Below are positions 24,387 to 32,653 of a stretch of DNA of 64,000 bases, piece by piece; the stretch's first letter is position 1; the number at the start of each line of letters is the position of its first letter. Source of the stretch: JAIBJN01 sp963775625 (GTDB lineage Bacteria > Actinomycetota > Thermoleophilia > Gaiellales > Gaiellaceae); NCBI GenBank assembly GCA_963775625.1, contig CAVZJM010000001.1, positions 1 to 64,000 of the forward strand. The letters are read 5' to 3'. Below the pieces are notes generated by a model. That model was not told the origin of the DNA. It saw only the letters and a list, made by a program, of their open reading frames with translations, and searched no databases. A program made the translations under genes and the position numbers.

Positions 24387-25681
24387 CCCGCTGCCAGCAC
24401 CCGGGAGGACGAGCTGACCTGCGGCCGCGGGCGCAGGCCGAGGAGGGCCTCGTCGAGAACCGCCACGAGCTCCTCGCGTGAGCCCTCGAGAAGCGTCTCG
24501 ACGAGGGCACGACGGACGGCGTCCTCCGCGCGGGCACCGGGGCCGTCTCCGTCGAGCAGCGCCCGGAGCGCGATCAGGAGATCCTCGCGCTCTCGTGCGG
24601 TCTCGCCCAGGAGCACGGCGGCACGCATCGCCGCCGCCCACGGCCCTTCGTCGCAACCGAGGAGCGCCTCGAGCGCCTCGCGGAGCTCGTCGGAGCGGTG
24701 AGCGCCGGCGTGGAAGAGCGCGAGCTCCCAGCGGTCAAGCGCCTCCAGCAGGTCGTCGGGCGCATCGGCCAGCCGCGTCTGCAGCTCGATCACGAGCGGC
24801 GCCCTGAAGACGTCGAGGCGAGTGGCCTGGCCCGGCGGAACCTGGGCGGCGGTCGCAGGCATCGGCCTGACGCCGTAGGGGCGAAAGTCGAGCCGCTCGA
24901 AGACAACAGGGCCGGCGGCGATCGCTCCGGGGGTCGCGAGCCGCAAGGCGCTGACGGCTCGCCCGAACTCGCCGGGGGCATCTGGGACACGGCAGGCGTG
25001 TGAGTCGAGCTCCGCCTCGAGCTCGAGCACCAGCGTGCGGTCGATCTCACGACCCCAGTCGCGTGGGAGCAGGCGTCCGGCGTCCGGCCAGGCCGCGGTC
25101 AGCTCGTTGGCGGCAGCCGGCCGGACCCGAACGCCGCGCCCGAGCTCGGTCGTCCCTCCCGCGGTCAGGCCGACGAGCGGCGCGAGCGCCGCATAGGAGC
25201 GGCGGTCGCCGTAGAGCGAGCGCTCGAGCTCGGCGTAGGAGCGCTCGAAGGCGTCGTCGTCCCAGTCGAAGCCGCCGCACGCCTCCGCGGTGGCCACGAG
25301 CAGCGGGACGAGAATGGTCCGCCGGAGCGCCTCGTCCTCGCCGACTCGCTGGTCGGCGTGGGCGCTCGCGAAGATCCCCGCGGCGGGCTCGTCCTTGAGC
25401 GCCGCGAGCGCCTCGCGCGCGTCCTCGCGCAAGGCGAGCCGCCCCGCCCGCTGCTCGATGAAGGAGCCGACGAGCGGCCGGTACTCGTACAGGGTCGGCC
25501 GGTTCGGCCCGGCGTGCTCTTCGAGCGCGATCGGGAGGTCGGCGCCGCCCTCGAGCTCGAGGCCGAGGTCGAAGAACGCACCGAGGCAGAACCCCCGGAG
25601 CGCCGTGAAGAGCTGCGGCGAGCGGGGAGCCCTGCCGGTCCCCCCGGCCGGAGGCCGGCTGTCGGAAGCCCTGTCGGACAC
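24383..25681 (-). CDS. Uncharacterised 432-residue protein, possibly HEPN-like C-terminus
   Basis: The protein has no catalytic motif that I recognise. It begins with FTALRGFCLGAFFDLGLELE, has an all-helical N-terminal half, a mixed central part (VVFERLDFRPYGVRPMP), and a helical C-terminal part around DDLLEALDRWELALFHAGAH and DELREALEALLGCDEG. This last piece resembles ApeA-type HEPN domains, which often sit in defence or stress proteins, but the RNase motif R-x4-6-H is not evident. It starts at GTG 25681 and is coupled to a small membrane protein gene. The HEPN suggestion is an inference from pattern only. Confidence 0.6.
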   Translation of the reverse strand: MSDRASDSRPPAGGTGRAPRSPQLFTALRGFCLGAFFDLGLELEGGADLPIALEEHAGPNRPTLYEYRPLVGSFIEQRAGRLALREDAREALAALKDEPAAGIFASAHADQRVGEDEALRRTILVPLLVATAEACGGFDWDDDAFERSYAELERSLYGDRRSYAALAPLVGLTAGGTTELGRGVRVRPAAANELTAAWPDAGRLLPRDWGREIDRTLVLELEAELDSHACRVPDAPGEFGRAVSALRLATPGAIAAGPVVFERLDFRPYGVRPMPATAAQVPPGQATRLDVFRAPLVIELQTRLADAPDDLLEALDRWELALFHAGAHRSDELREALEALLGCDEGPWAAAMRAAVLLGETAREREDLLIALRALLDGDGPGARAEDAVRRALVETLLEGSREELVAVLDEALLGLRPRPQVSSSSRVLAAG

Positions 25682-25946
25682 GCGGAACGGTTACGCCCCC
25701 GCAGGACTCGTTCCTGCCTGGCACGCGGTAAAGCGGACCGATCACCATCCACGGGACGGGACGGTTTGGATGGCCGGCAGGAGCGATCTCGGCGGTCGAG
25801 TGCGGCGCAGCAATTGACAGAGCCCATCGGGCAGAGCGATGATCGAAGCGTGTAAGTCCCTCGCTCGTCGCCAACGAAACGCTCTTCGCCGGCGCCTCCG
25901 CGCGATGTCGCCGAGCGAGCAAGAGGGACGACATGGGAGAAGCGAG

Positions 25947-26738
25947 ATGAGCAACCCGCAAACGTGGCACTACGGCCTCATTGCCGAGTGGTGGGCCGAG
26001 TTCTGCACCGAAGGACCGGAGATCGACTACTTCGGTAGCTTCGTCCAACGTGGGCAACCGGCGCTCGATGCCGGATGCGGCACCGGTAGGCTGCTGCTTC
26101 CGTGGCTTCGCGATGGCTTGGACGTCGACGGCTGCGATGTGTCCGCCGACATGATCTCGCTGTGCCGGAAGCGAGCACGGCGGGAGGGCTTCCACCCAAC
26201 CCTGCTCGTCCAGCCTCTCCACGAGCTGGATCCGCCGCGCCGCTACGCGACGATCGTCTCCTGCGGCGTCTTCGGCCTCGGCAGCACGCGAGCCGAGGAT
26301 CAGGAGGCACTCCGCCGGTTTCGCCGCTGCCTCGAACCGGGGGGAACGCTCCTTCTGGACAACGAGGTCCCCTACACGAACGCGCGGCTCTGGCAGCAGT
26401 GGACGCCTGAGGAGAGGCGGCGCCTGCCAGAGCCGTGGCCACAATCGGGGGAACGGCGGCGAACCGGCGACGGCTCCGACCTCGAGCTTCGCTCACGCAC
26501 GGTCGACGTCGACCCGCTCGACCAGACTGCCGTACTCGAGATCCGCGCTGATAAGTGGCGCGACGGGAAGCTCATCGCCGCCGAAGAACGCGCGATCTCG
26601 ATGCGAATGTACCTCCGAGACGAGCTGCGCTTGATGCTCGACTGCGCTGGTTTCAGCCGCGTGGACGTGCGGGGCGGCTACGCCGACGAGCAGCCGACCA
26701 GCGACCATGAGTTCCTCGTGTACATCGCGCGGACATGA
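25947..26738 (+). CDS. Class I SAM-dependent methyltransferase
   Basis: Residues 40-70 hold the SAM-binding motif I (PALDAGCGTGRLLLPWLRDG), followed by motif II acid in VDGCDVSADMISLCRKRA, motif post-II YATIVSCGVFGLG and motif III RRCLEPGGTLLLDNEVPY. The 263-residue length and absence of a second domain suit a small-molecule methyltransferase. The substrate is unknown. ATG at 25947 follows GGGAGAAGCGAG. Bases 25682-25946 upstream contain no other gene I can support. Local GC is a little lower than in the neighbours, which could mean more recent acquisition. Confidence 0.88.
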   Translation: MSNPQTWHYGLIAEWWAEFCTEGPEIDYFGSFVQRGQPALDAGCGTGRLLLPWLRDGLDVDGCDVSADMISLCRKRARREGFHPTLLVQPLHELDPPRRYATIVSCGVFGLGSTRAEDQEALRRFRRCLEPGGTLLLDNEVPYTNARLWQQWTPEERRRLPEPWPQSGERRRTGDGSDLELRSRTVDVDPLDQTAVLEIRADKWRDGKLIAAEERAISMRMYLRDELRLMLDCAGFSRVDVRGGYADEQPTSDHEFLVYIART

Positions 26739-26816
26739 GTGTGCGGCGACGGAACGACGACGTGCCACATCTCTTGCGGCTCGGCGCGCGCAGTCGCGCG
26801 GCGGAGGGCGTCGCCC

Positions 26817-29800
26817 TCAGGCGCGGAGCACAGCCCGCCGAGGGCCGGCGAGGAACCCGGCCTCGACGAGGAGCGGCATCGCCTCCGTCTCCCCGACTGG
26901 GTCGCCGTCGAAGCGCTCGACGGCGAGGCGCTTCAGACCCGTCCCGCGCGCGTGCTGGACGAGCGCGCCGAGCGCGGTCCGGAGCCAGCCCTCCTCGGGA
27001 TCGCGCAACGGCACGAGCGAGCGGCCGCCGCGCTCGACGAAGAGCGCAGGCTCGCCGTCGAGCAGGACGACGAGGGCGCCGGCCACGCGCGCGGCGCGGG
27101 CGCCGGAGCGCTTCGGCCAGGGGAGAGCCGAGCCGTAGGGCTGGGCGGGGTCCGCGGCGGCGAGGACGAGCGCGCTCTCCGGCTCCGGCCGCCCGCGGAC
27201 GCGCTCCACCGCGCCGGGAAGCGCGAACTGCGCGCCGCCGAGGCCCTCGACGAAGTAGCCACGCCGGCAGACCCCGAGGGTCTCCAGCTTCCGGAGCTCC
27301 TGGTAGACAGGCGCATAGCCGCCCGGAATGCCCTCGGCCCGCACGCCGTCGCGGGTGACGATCCCATGGCGTTCCAGCAGCAACTCGGCCAGCGCCCGAG
27401 GATCCGGCTCGCCCGCGAAGAGGCCGCCGGCGGCGGACCAGCGGCCCTGGGTGGCCGTGATCGCGTCCGCACGGGCGCGCGAGAAGCGTCGTGTCCGCTT
27501 CTCCTGCCTCGGCGCCTGGAAACGGCGGCTCGCGCGTAGAGGCTGCCAGGCGTCGTTCGTCACCTCGCCGGACCAGACGAGGTCCCAGAGGGCGGGAAGC
27601 GCGGCCTCGCCCTCGAGACCGGTCGCCGCCAGGAGGTCGAACCAAAAGAGCGCCCCACCGGCGAGCGCCGTCCGGATCGCCGTGTGCACCTCCTCCTCCG
27701 GCGGCGGGAGCGCGCCGGGGCGCCCGAGCGCGGGCGCGTCCTCCCGGAAGTAGAGGGCGACCCGCTCGAGCCCGGCCCCCACCCACACGACCTCGCCGGA
27801 CGCCGTCAGCTGGTCGAGCCACGCCGGCTGGTAGCCGGGCACGCGCCGGGGCAGCACGTCGCTTTCCCAGAGCGCGACGGGCAGCGAGAGGCCCTGGAGC
27901 GGGACAAGCGACTCCCGGAGCGTCGCCCGCCGATCGACTCCCTGCCAGCCGGGCAGGAAACGGCCTAGCGCTCCTTGGTCGACCGGCTCGACCTCCTTGC
28001 GGAGCCGGGCCAGGCTGGCACGTCGAAGTCGCCGAAGGACGTCGGGGTCGCACCACTCGCGCTCGGATCCGCCGGGGCGCAGCTCGCCCCGCACGAGATC
28101 GAGCGCCCCGAGCAGAGTCTCCATTCGCTCGTGCTCGAGGCCGAAGCGGCGGGCGGCTTCGCCGGTGGTGAACGGCCCGCGCCCGCGCGCGAAGCGCCGG
28201 AGGATCCAGCCGAGCGGATCCTCCCCGCCGTCGAGATAGGCGTCGGGCAGGCCGGAAGGAGGCATGGCGCCGAGGGCGTCGCGATAGCGTCCCGCGTCCT
28301 CGGCGGCGACCAGGCGCTCCGCGCCAGCCACGCGGACGCGCACGGCCCTGCGCTCGGCCTCGAGCTCCGCGGCCAGCGCCTCGTCGACATCGCCGGCCGG
28401 GAGGTCGCCGCGCCGGAGCAAGAGGTCGTGCAGCCCGTCGGTGCTCGTCGGCGAGCCTCGCAGCTCCCGCTCCACCTGCTCGAGCGCGTCGGGGTCGATG
28501 AGATCGCGGAGCTCCTCCTGGCCGAGCAGCTCCTTCAGGAGGTCGCGGTCGAGAGCCAGGGCCTGCGCCCGCCGCTCGGCGAGCGGCGTGTCGTCCTCGT
28601 ACATGTAGGTGGCGACGTAGTCGAAGAGGAGCGAGGACGCAAAGGGGGACGCGCTCGGGGTCTCGACGGCGACGAGATCGATGCGGCGCTGCCGGAGGTC
28701 GTCGAGCAGGCCCCGCAGGGCGGGCAGGTCGAAGACGTCCTGGAGCACCTCGCGGTACGTCTCCAGGATCACGGGAAAGTCGGGATAGCGGCGGGCGACC
28801 TGGAGGAGTCCCTGGGCCTTCAGCCGCTGCTGCCAGAGCGGCGTGCGCTGGCCGGGGCGGCGGCGCGGGATCAGGAGCGCGCGGGCGGCGTTCTCGCGGA
28901 AGCGGGCGCCGAAGAGCGCGGTGCCGCCCAGCTCCGCGACCACGAGGTCGTCGAGCTCGTCCGAGCCGACTAGCAGCTCCTCGAGCGGGGGCGGCGCCTC
29001 GGCGTCGGGCAGGTGGAATGCCACGCCGTCGTCCGACCAGATGAAGTTGACCTCGAGGCCGAGCGACTCGCGGAGGCGGGCGGCGAGCGCGAGAGCCCAG
29101 GGGGCGTGGACCCGGGCCCCGAAGGGAGTGAGGATGCAGAGCCGCCAGTCGCCGATCTCGTCCCGGAAGCGCTCGACGACGACCGCCCGGTCGGAGGGGA
29201 GCACCCCCGTCGCCTGCTCCTGCTCGCGCAGGAAGGTGAGGAGGTTCGCCGCGGCGCGCTCGTCGAGCTCGTGCTCGGACACCAGCCGCTCGCGGGCACG
29301 CTGGTCGTCGAGGCCGACAAGCTCCCGGCCGGTCTGCCCGATCGCCTCCCCGAGCTCGTACGGGCGACCGATGCCCTCGCCCTTCCAGAAGGGCACGAGG
29401 CCGGGAACGCCCGGCGCAGGCGAGACGAGCACACGATCGCGGGTGATCTCCTCGATCCGCCAGGTCGAGGCGCCCAGAAGGAACGTCTGGCCGGCGCGGG
29501 CCTCGTAGACCATCTCCTCGTCGAGCTCACCGACGCGCCCGCCGCCCTCCACGAGGTAGACGCCGAAGAGGCCGCGGTCGGGGATCGTGCCGGCGTTCGT
29601 CACCGCGAGCCGGCGCGCGCCCTCGCGCCCGCGCAGAAGCCCCGCGACCCGGTCCCAGGTGATGCGCGGGCGCAGCTCGGCGAACTCCTCGGAGGGATAG
29701 CGGCCGGCGAGCATGTCGAGCACGTTCTCCAGCTGCTGGCGCGAGAGGTCGCGGAAGGGCCAGGCTCGCCGGACCAGGTCGTGGAGCTCGTCGACGGCGA

Positions 29801-31010
29801 TCTCCTCCTGCGCGCAGACGGCGACGACCTGCTGGGCGAGGACGTCGAGAGGGTTGCGCGGGACGCGCGTCTCCTCGATCAGCCCTTCCTTCATGCGCCG
29901 GACGACGACGGCCGACTCGAGCAGGTCGGCTCTGAACTTGGGGAAGATCCGGCCCTTGGAGGCCTCGTCGAGCCGGTGCCCCGCGCGGCCGACGCGCTGG
30001 AGTCCGCGCGCGACGGACTTCGGCGACTCGACCTGGACGACGAGGTCGACAGCGCCCATGTCGATGCCGAGCTCGAGTGAAGAGGTGGCGACGAGACAGG
30101 GGATGTCGCCCTTCTTGAGCAGCTCCTCGACCTCGACGCGCTGCTCGCGGGCGAGCGAGCCGTGGTGGGCGCGAGCGATCTCCTGCTCCGCCAGCTCATT
30201 CAGGCGGAGGGCGAGCCGCTCGGCGAGGCGGCGGTTGTTGACGAAGACGATCGTGGAACGGTGCTCCCGGACGAGCTCGAGGAGCGCGGGGTAGATGGAC
30301 GGCCAGATCGAGCCGCCCTCGCCCGGCTCTCGCATGTCCTCGAGCGGGACGACGACGCGGAGGTCGAGCTCCTTGCGCGTCCCCGCGTCGACGAGCTCGA
30401 TGGGGCGCCCGCCCGAGACGAAGCGTCCGATCTCCTCGAGCGGGCGCTGGGTGGCCGAGAGGCCGACGCGCTGGACGGGCTCCTCCACGAGCCGCTCGAG
30501 CCGCTCGAGGCTGAGCGCCAGGTGGGCTCCGCGCTTGGAGCCGGCGACGGCGTGCACCTCGTCGACGATCACGACCCTGACGCCGCGAAGCGTCTCCCGG
30601 GCTCGCGAGGTGAGCATGAGGAAGAGCGACTCCGGGGTCGTGATGAGGATGTCCGGGGGCCGCTTGAGCATGGCCGCCCGCTCCTTCGGCGACGTGTCGC
30701 CGGTGCGAACCGCGACCGAGAGCTCGGAGCCGATCCCCGCGAGCGGCCCGCGCAGGTTTCGCTCCACGTCGTAGTTCAGCGCCTTCAGCGGGCTGACGTA
30801 GAGCACCTGCGTGCCCTCTCCCGGCCGGGCGCGGTCGAGCGCCCAGAGGAAGGCAGCGAGCGTCTTCCCGGAGCCGGTCGGCGCCTGGATGAGCACGTGG
30901 CGGCCCGTCGCGATGGCAGGCCAGCCCTGCTCCTGCGCGGGAGTCGGGCGGTCGAACGTCCGCTCGAACCAGCCGCGGACGCCCGGGCTGAAGGGCGCGA
31001 GCGCGCTCAC
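26817..31010 (-). CDS. lhr: Lhr-family large ATP-dependent helicase
   Basis: This is a superfamily 2 DNA helicase of about 1397 residues, used in DNA repair. Near the N-terminus are the Q-like DRPTPAQEQGWPAI, Walker A QAPTGSGKTLAAFLW, motif Ia YVSPLKALNYDVERNL, the DEVH box VVIVDEVHAVAG, motif III LSATQRP, and motif VI GLQRVGRAGHRLDEASKGR. A long Lhr-specific winged-helix and C-terminal region follows. Lhr proteins are 1400-1600 residues, so it is complete. The start at GTG 31010 is supported by TAGGCT (31018-31023) 7 bases upstream, a leaderless promoter. Confidence 0.93.
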   Translation of the reverse strand: MSALAPFSPGVRGWFERTFDRPTPAQEQGWPAIATGRHVLIQAPTGSGKTLAAFLWALDRARPGEGTQVLYVSPLKALNYDVERNLRGPLAGIGSELSVAVRTGDTSPKERAAMLKRPPDILITTPESLFLMLTSRARETLRGVRVVIVDEVHAVAGSKRGAHLALSLERLERLVEEPVQRVGLSATQRPLEEIGRFVSGGRPIELVDAGTRKELDLRVVVPLEDMREPGEGGSIWPSIYPALLELVREHRSTIVFVNNRRLAERLALRLNELAEQEIARAHHGSLAREQRVEVEELLKKGDIPCLVATSSLELGIDMGAVDLVVQVESPKSVARGLQRVGRAGHRLDEASKGRIFPKFRADLLESAVVVRRMKEGLIEETRVPRNPLDVLAQQVVAVCAQEEIAVDELHDLVRRAWPFRDLSRQQLENVLDMLAGRYPSEEFAELRPRITWDRVAGLLRGREGARRLAVTNAGTIPDRGLFGVYLVEGGGRVGELDEEMVYEARAGQTFLLGASTWRIEEITRDRVLVSPAPGVPGLVPFWKGEGIGRPYELGEAIGQTGRELVGLDDQRARERLVSEHELDERAAANLLTFLREQEQATGVLPSDRAVVVERFRDEIGDWRLCILTPFGARVHAPWALALAARLRESLGLEVNFIWSDDGVAFHLPDAEAPPPLEELLVGSDELDDLVVAELGGTALFGARFRENAARALLIPRRRPGQRTPLWQQRLKAQGLLQVARRYPDFPVILETYREVLQDVFDLPALRGLLDDLRQRRIDLVAVETPSASPFASSLLFDYVATYMYEDDTPLAERRAQALALDRDLLKELLGQEELRDLIDPDALEQVERELRGSPTSTDGLHDLLLRRGDLPAGDVDEALAAELEAERRAVRVRVAGAERLVAAEDAGRYRDALGAMPPSGLPDAYLDGGEDPLGWILRRFARGRGPFTTGEAARRFGLEHERMETLLGALDLVRGELRPGGSEREWCDPDVLRRLRRASLARLRKEVEPVDQGALGRFLPGWQGVDRRATLRESLVPLQGLSLPVALWESDVLPRRVPGYQPAWLDQLTASGEVVWVGAGLERVALYFREDAPALGRPGALPPPEEEVHTAIRTALAGGALFWFDLLAATGLEGEAALPALWDLVWSGEVTNDAWQPLRASRRFQAPRQEKRTRRFSRARADAITATQGRWSAAGGLFAGEPDPRALAELLLERHGIVTRDGVRAEGIPGGYAPVYQELRKLETLGVCRRGYFVEGLGGAQFALPGAVERVRGRPEPESALVLAAADPAQPYGSALPWPKRSGARAARVAGALVVLLDGEPALFVERGGRSLVPLRDPEEGWLRTALGALVQHARGTGLKRLAVERFDGDPVGETEAMPLLVEAGFLAGPRRAVLRA

Positions 31011-31050
31011 TGGCCCCAGCCTACCGGCGCCCACGCGGCCGGCCTGGCCG

Positions 31051-31701
31051 TTACCGGGTCAACAGAGCGTCCGGCACGCGCAGCCGGCCCGCGAGGAGCA
31101 GCGCAGCCGGCACCAGGACGGCCGCGCGCAGCGCGAAGACACCGGCGAGCTCCCACTCCGAGGGCGAGCCGGGCACGAGCGCGGCCCGCGCGACCTCGTA
31201 GTAGGAGACGGATGCAGCCGCGAGGGCAAGGGCAACGAGCGCGCCGCCCGCCGCGGCGAACGACCACTCCCGTCCCGCCAGCGCGGCGAGGGCCAGCAGG
31301 AGCGCCGCCAGCACACACGCCTGGGCTGTGCCGGATTGCCAGGCCACGACTGCCGGAGCCGCATCCTCCGGCCAGGGCGCGGGCGGGACCAGGCGCTCCA
31401 TGAGGTTCTGGACGGTGAAGAAGAGGACTCCCGCGCCCGCGAGGACGGCCCCAGCCGAGAGCCGCGTTCGCACGCGCCAGTCCCGGTTGAAACGAGCTGC
31501 GACCGCTTCGGCCGGGCCGAAGCGCGCGAGGGCGGCCTCCTCCGCCTCGCCCGCGCGCATCCCGGCTGCCCGTCCGCTCGCCTTGGCCGCTCTCAGATGA
31601 TCCTCGACCTCGGCGGCGATCCGACGACGCCGGCGAGCGCCGACGCGGAGCTCGCGCTCGAGCGCGGCCAGGTAGCCGTCGATCGTCCGCGCGCCGCTCA
31701 T
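31051..31701 (-). CDS. HAAS/permease-prefix domain membrane protein
   Basis: Residues 1-75 form a helical domain (IDGYLAALERELRVGARRRR then EEAALARFGPAEAVAARFNR), the pattern of HAAS domains that go with PadR regulators. The rest has about four hydrophobic helices. ATG at 31701 overlaps the padR TGA by 4 bases. Known HAAS/PadR pairs control membrane stress or transport genes, but the target here is not evident. No cysteine or catalytic residue stands out. Confidence 0.75.
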   Translation of the reverse strand: MSGARTIDGYLAALERELRVGARRRRRIAAEVEDHLRAAKASGRAAGMRAGEAEEAALARFGPAEAVAARFNRDWRVRTRLSAGAVLAGAGVLFFTVQNLMERLVPPAPWPEDAAPAVVAWQSGTAQACVLAALLLALAALAGREWSFAAAGGALVALALAAASVSYYEVARAALVPGSPSEWELAGVFALRAAVLVPAALLLAGRLRVPDALLTR

Positions 31702-32015
31702 CGAACGTCACCCACGACCGCGGCGACGGCGCCCGAAAAGGCGCCCCAGTCGCGCTTCCCGCGCTCGAGCCTGCTGCGCCCGCGGCGCGTCAGCCGGTAA
31801 ACACGCCTGCGCCGCCCGCTTCCTGCCTCCCAACTGCTCGCCAGGAATCCGGCGGCTTCGAGACGATGCAGGGCCGGGTACACGGTTCCCTCGGGAAGGT
31901 CGAACGCGCCGGCACTCCGCCGCCGCAGTTCCTCGATGACCGCGTAGCCGTGCGCGGGACCGTCCGCGAGCACGGAGAGGGCGAGAAGATCGAGGTGGCC
32001 GTGCAGCTCGCTCAT
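31698..32015 (-). CDS. PadR-family transcriptional regulator
   Basis: The 105-residue protein is a PadR winged helix: LDLLALSVLADGPAHGYAVI, then EELRRRSAGAFDLPEGTVYP, and ALHRLEAAGFLASSWEAGSG leading into the wing RRRRVYRLTRRGRSRL. PadR proteins repress by binding short palindromes and respond to phenolic or cationic ligands. ATG at 32015 lies at the edge of a 40 bp palindrome that contains its own promoter, so it very likely represses itself and the coupled HAAS gene. It lacks the long C-terminal dimerisation helices of class I PadR. Confidence 0.88.
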   Translation of the reverse strand: MSELHGHLDLLALSVLADGPAHGYAVIEELRRRSAGAFDLPEGTVYPALHRLEAAGFLASSWEAGSGRRRRVYRLTRRGRSRLERGKRDWGAFSGAVAAVVGDVR

Positions 32016-32054
32016 GATACCTAGGCATTCTAAATATAGAACGCCTGTGTATCA
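32015..32054. promoter_or_regulatory. PadR operator, 40 bp imperfect palindrome
   Basis: Outer arms TGATAC (32015-32020) and GTATCA (32049-32054), with inner arms AGGCATTCTA (32023-32032) and TAGAACGCCT (32037-32046), form a near-symmetric site centred at 32034/32035. It abuts the padR start codon and covers the padR promoter. PadR operators with A-T-rich symmetric arms are known. It also lies 21 bp from the HhH-GPD gene, which could be co-regulated. Confidence 0.7.
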
Positions 32055-32055
32055 A
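32027..32055 (-). promoter_or_regulatory. Sigma-A promoter of padR
   Basis: On the minus strand, TTGATA (32050-32055) and TAGAAT (32027-32032) are separated by 17 bases, close to consensus. The ATG at 32015 follows the -10 box by 11 bases, so the leader is only a few bases long. The whole promoter sits inside the palindrome, the usual layout for autorepression. Confidence 0.7.
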
Positions 32056-32074
32056 CCCTGACTACACTGGCCCC

Positions 32075-32653
32075 GTGGCCGCCACCCGGCCGACACACCT
32101 CTACTTCACCGGCGACGACAACGCCGATCGCTTCCTCGCCGAGGAGCCGCTTGCGCTGCTCGTGGGCTTCGTACTCGACCAGCAGGTCACCGTGCAGAAG
32201 GCCTTCTCGGGCCCGCTCGAGATCAGGCGCCGGCTCGGCAACTTCGACGCCGCGACGATCGCCGGCACGGATCCCGGCGAGCTCGAGGAGCTCTTCCGGC
32301 AGAAGCCCGCCATCCACCGCTTCCCGGGCAACATGGCCCGGCGCGTGCAGGAGCTCTGCGCAGTCGTGGCGGAGGACTACGGCGGTCACGCGGACCGCGT
32401 CTGGCTCGAGGCCGAGAGCGGCGAGGACCTGGAGCGGCGCCTGCTCGCCCTCCCGGGAATCGGCCCGATGAAGGCCCGATCGCTGCTCGCGATCATCGGC
32501 AAGCGCTTCGGCATCCGCCCGCCCGGCTGGGAAGACGTCGCGCCGACGCACCCGACGCTCGGGGATGTCAATTCCTACGAGGCGCTCGAGGACTACCAGG
32601 CGAAGAAGCGCGCGCACAAGGCGTCGCTGCGCGCGGCGAAGGCCTCCGGTTAG
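32075..32653 (+). CDS. HhH-GPD base-excision repair family protein
   Basis: The 192-residue protein opens THLYFTGDDNADRFLAEEPL and has ALLVGFVLDQQVTVQKAFSG and the helix-hairpin-helix RLLALPGIGPMKARSLLAII near 131. This is followed by a region where a catalytic Asp lies in related glycosylases (here WEDVAPTHPTLGDVNS). The family resembles AlkA/Ogg-like glycosylases but forms its own actinobacterial branch. Lesion specificity is unknown. GTG at 32075 is preceded by TACACT (32063-32068) with a 6-base gap, a leaderless promoter. It overlaps the convergent dehydrogenase gene by 4 bases. Confidence 0.85.
   Translation: MAATRPTHLYFTGDDNADRFLAEEPLALLVGFVLDQQVTVQKAFSGPLEIRRRLGNFDAATIAGTDPGELEELFRQKPAIHRFPGNMARRVQELCAVVAEDYGGHADRVWLEAESGEDLERRLLALPGIGPMKARSLLAIIGKRFGIRPPGWEDVAPTHPTLGDVNSYEALEDYQAKKRAHKASLRAAKASG

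Noticed and set aside
26796..26818. Palindrome GAGGGCG-T-CGCCCTC at the lhr stop as a terminator
   Set aside because: A 1-base loop would force a shorter stem, there is no T-run, and part of it is lhr coding sequence.
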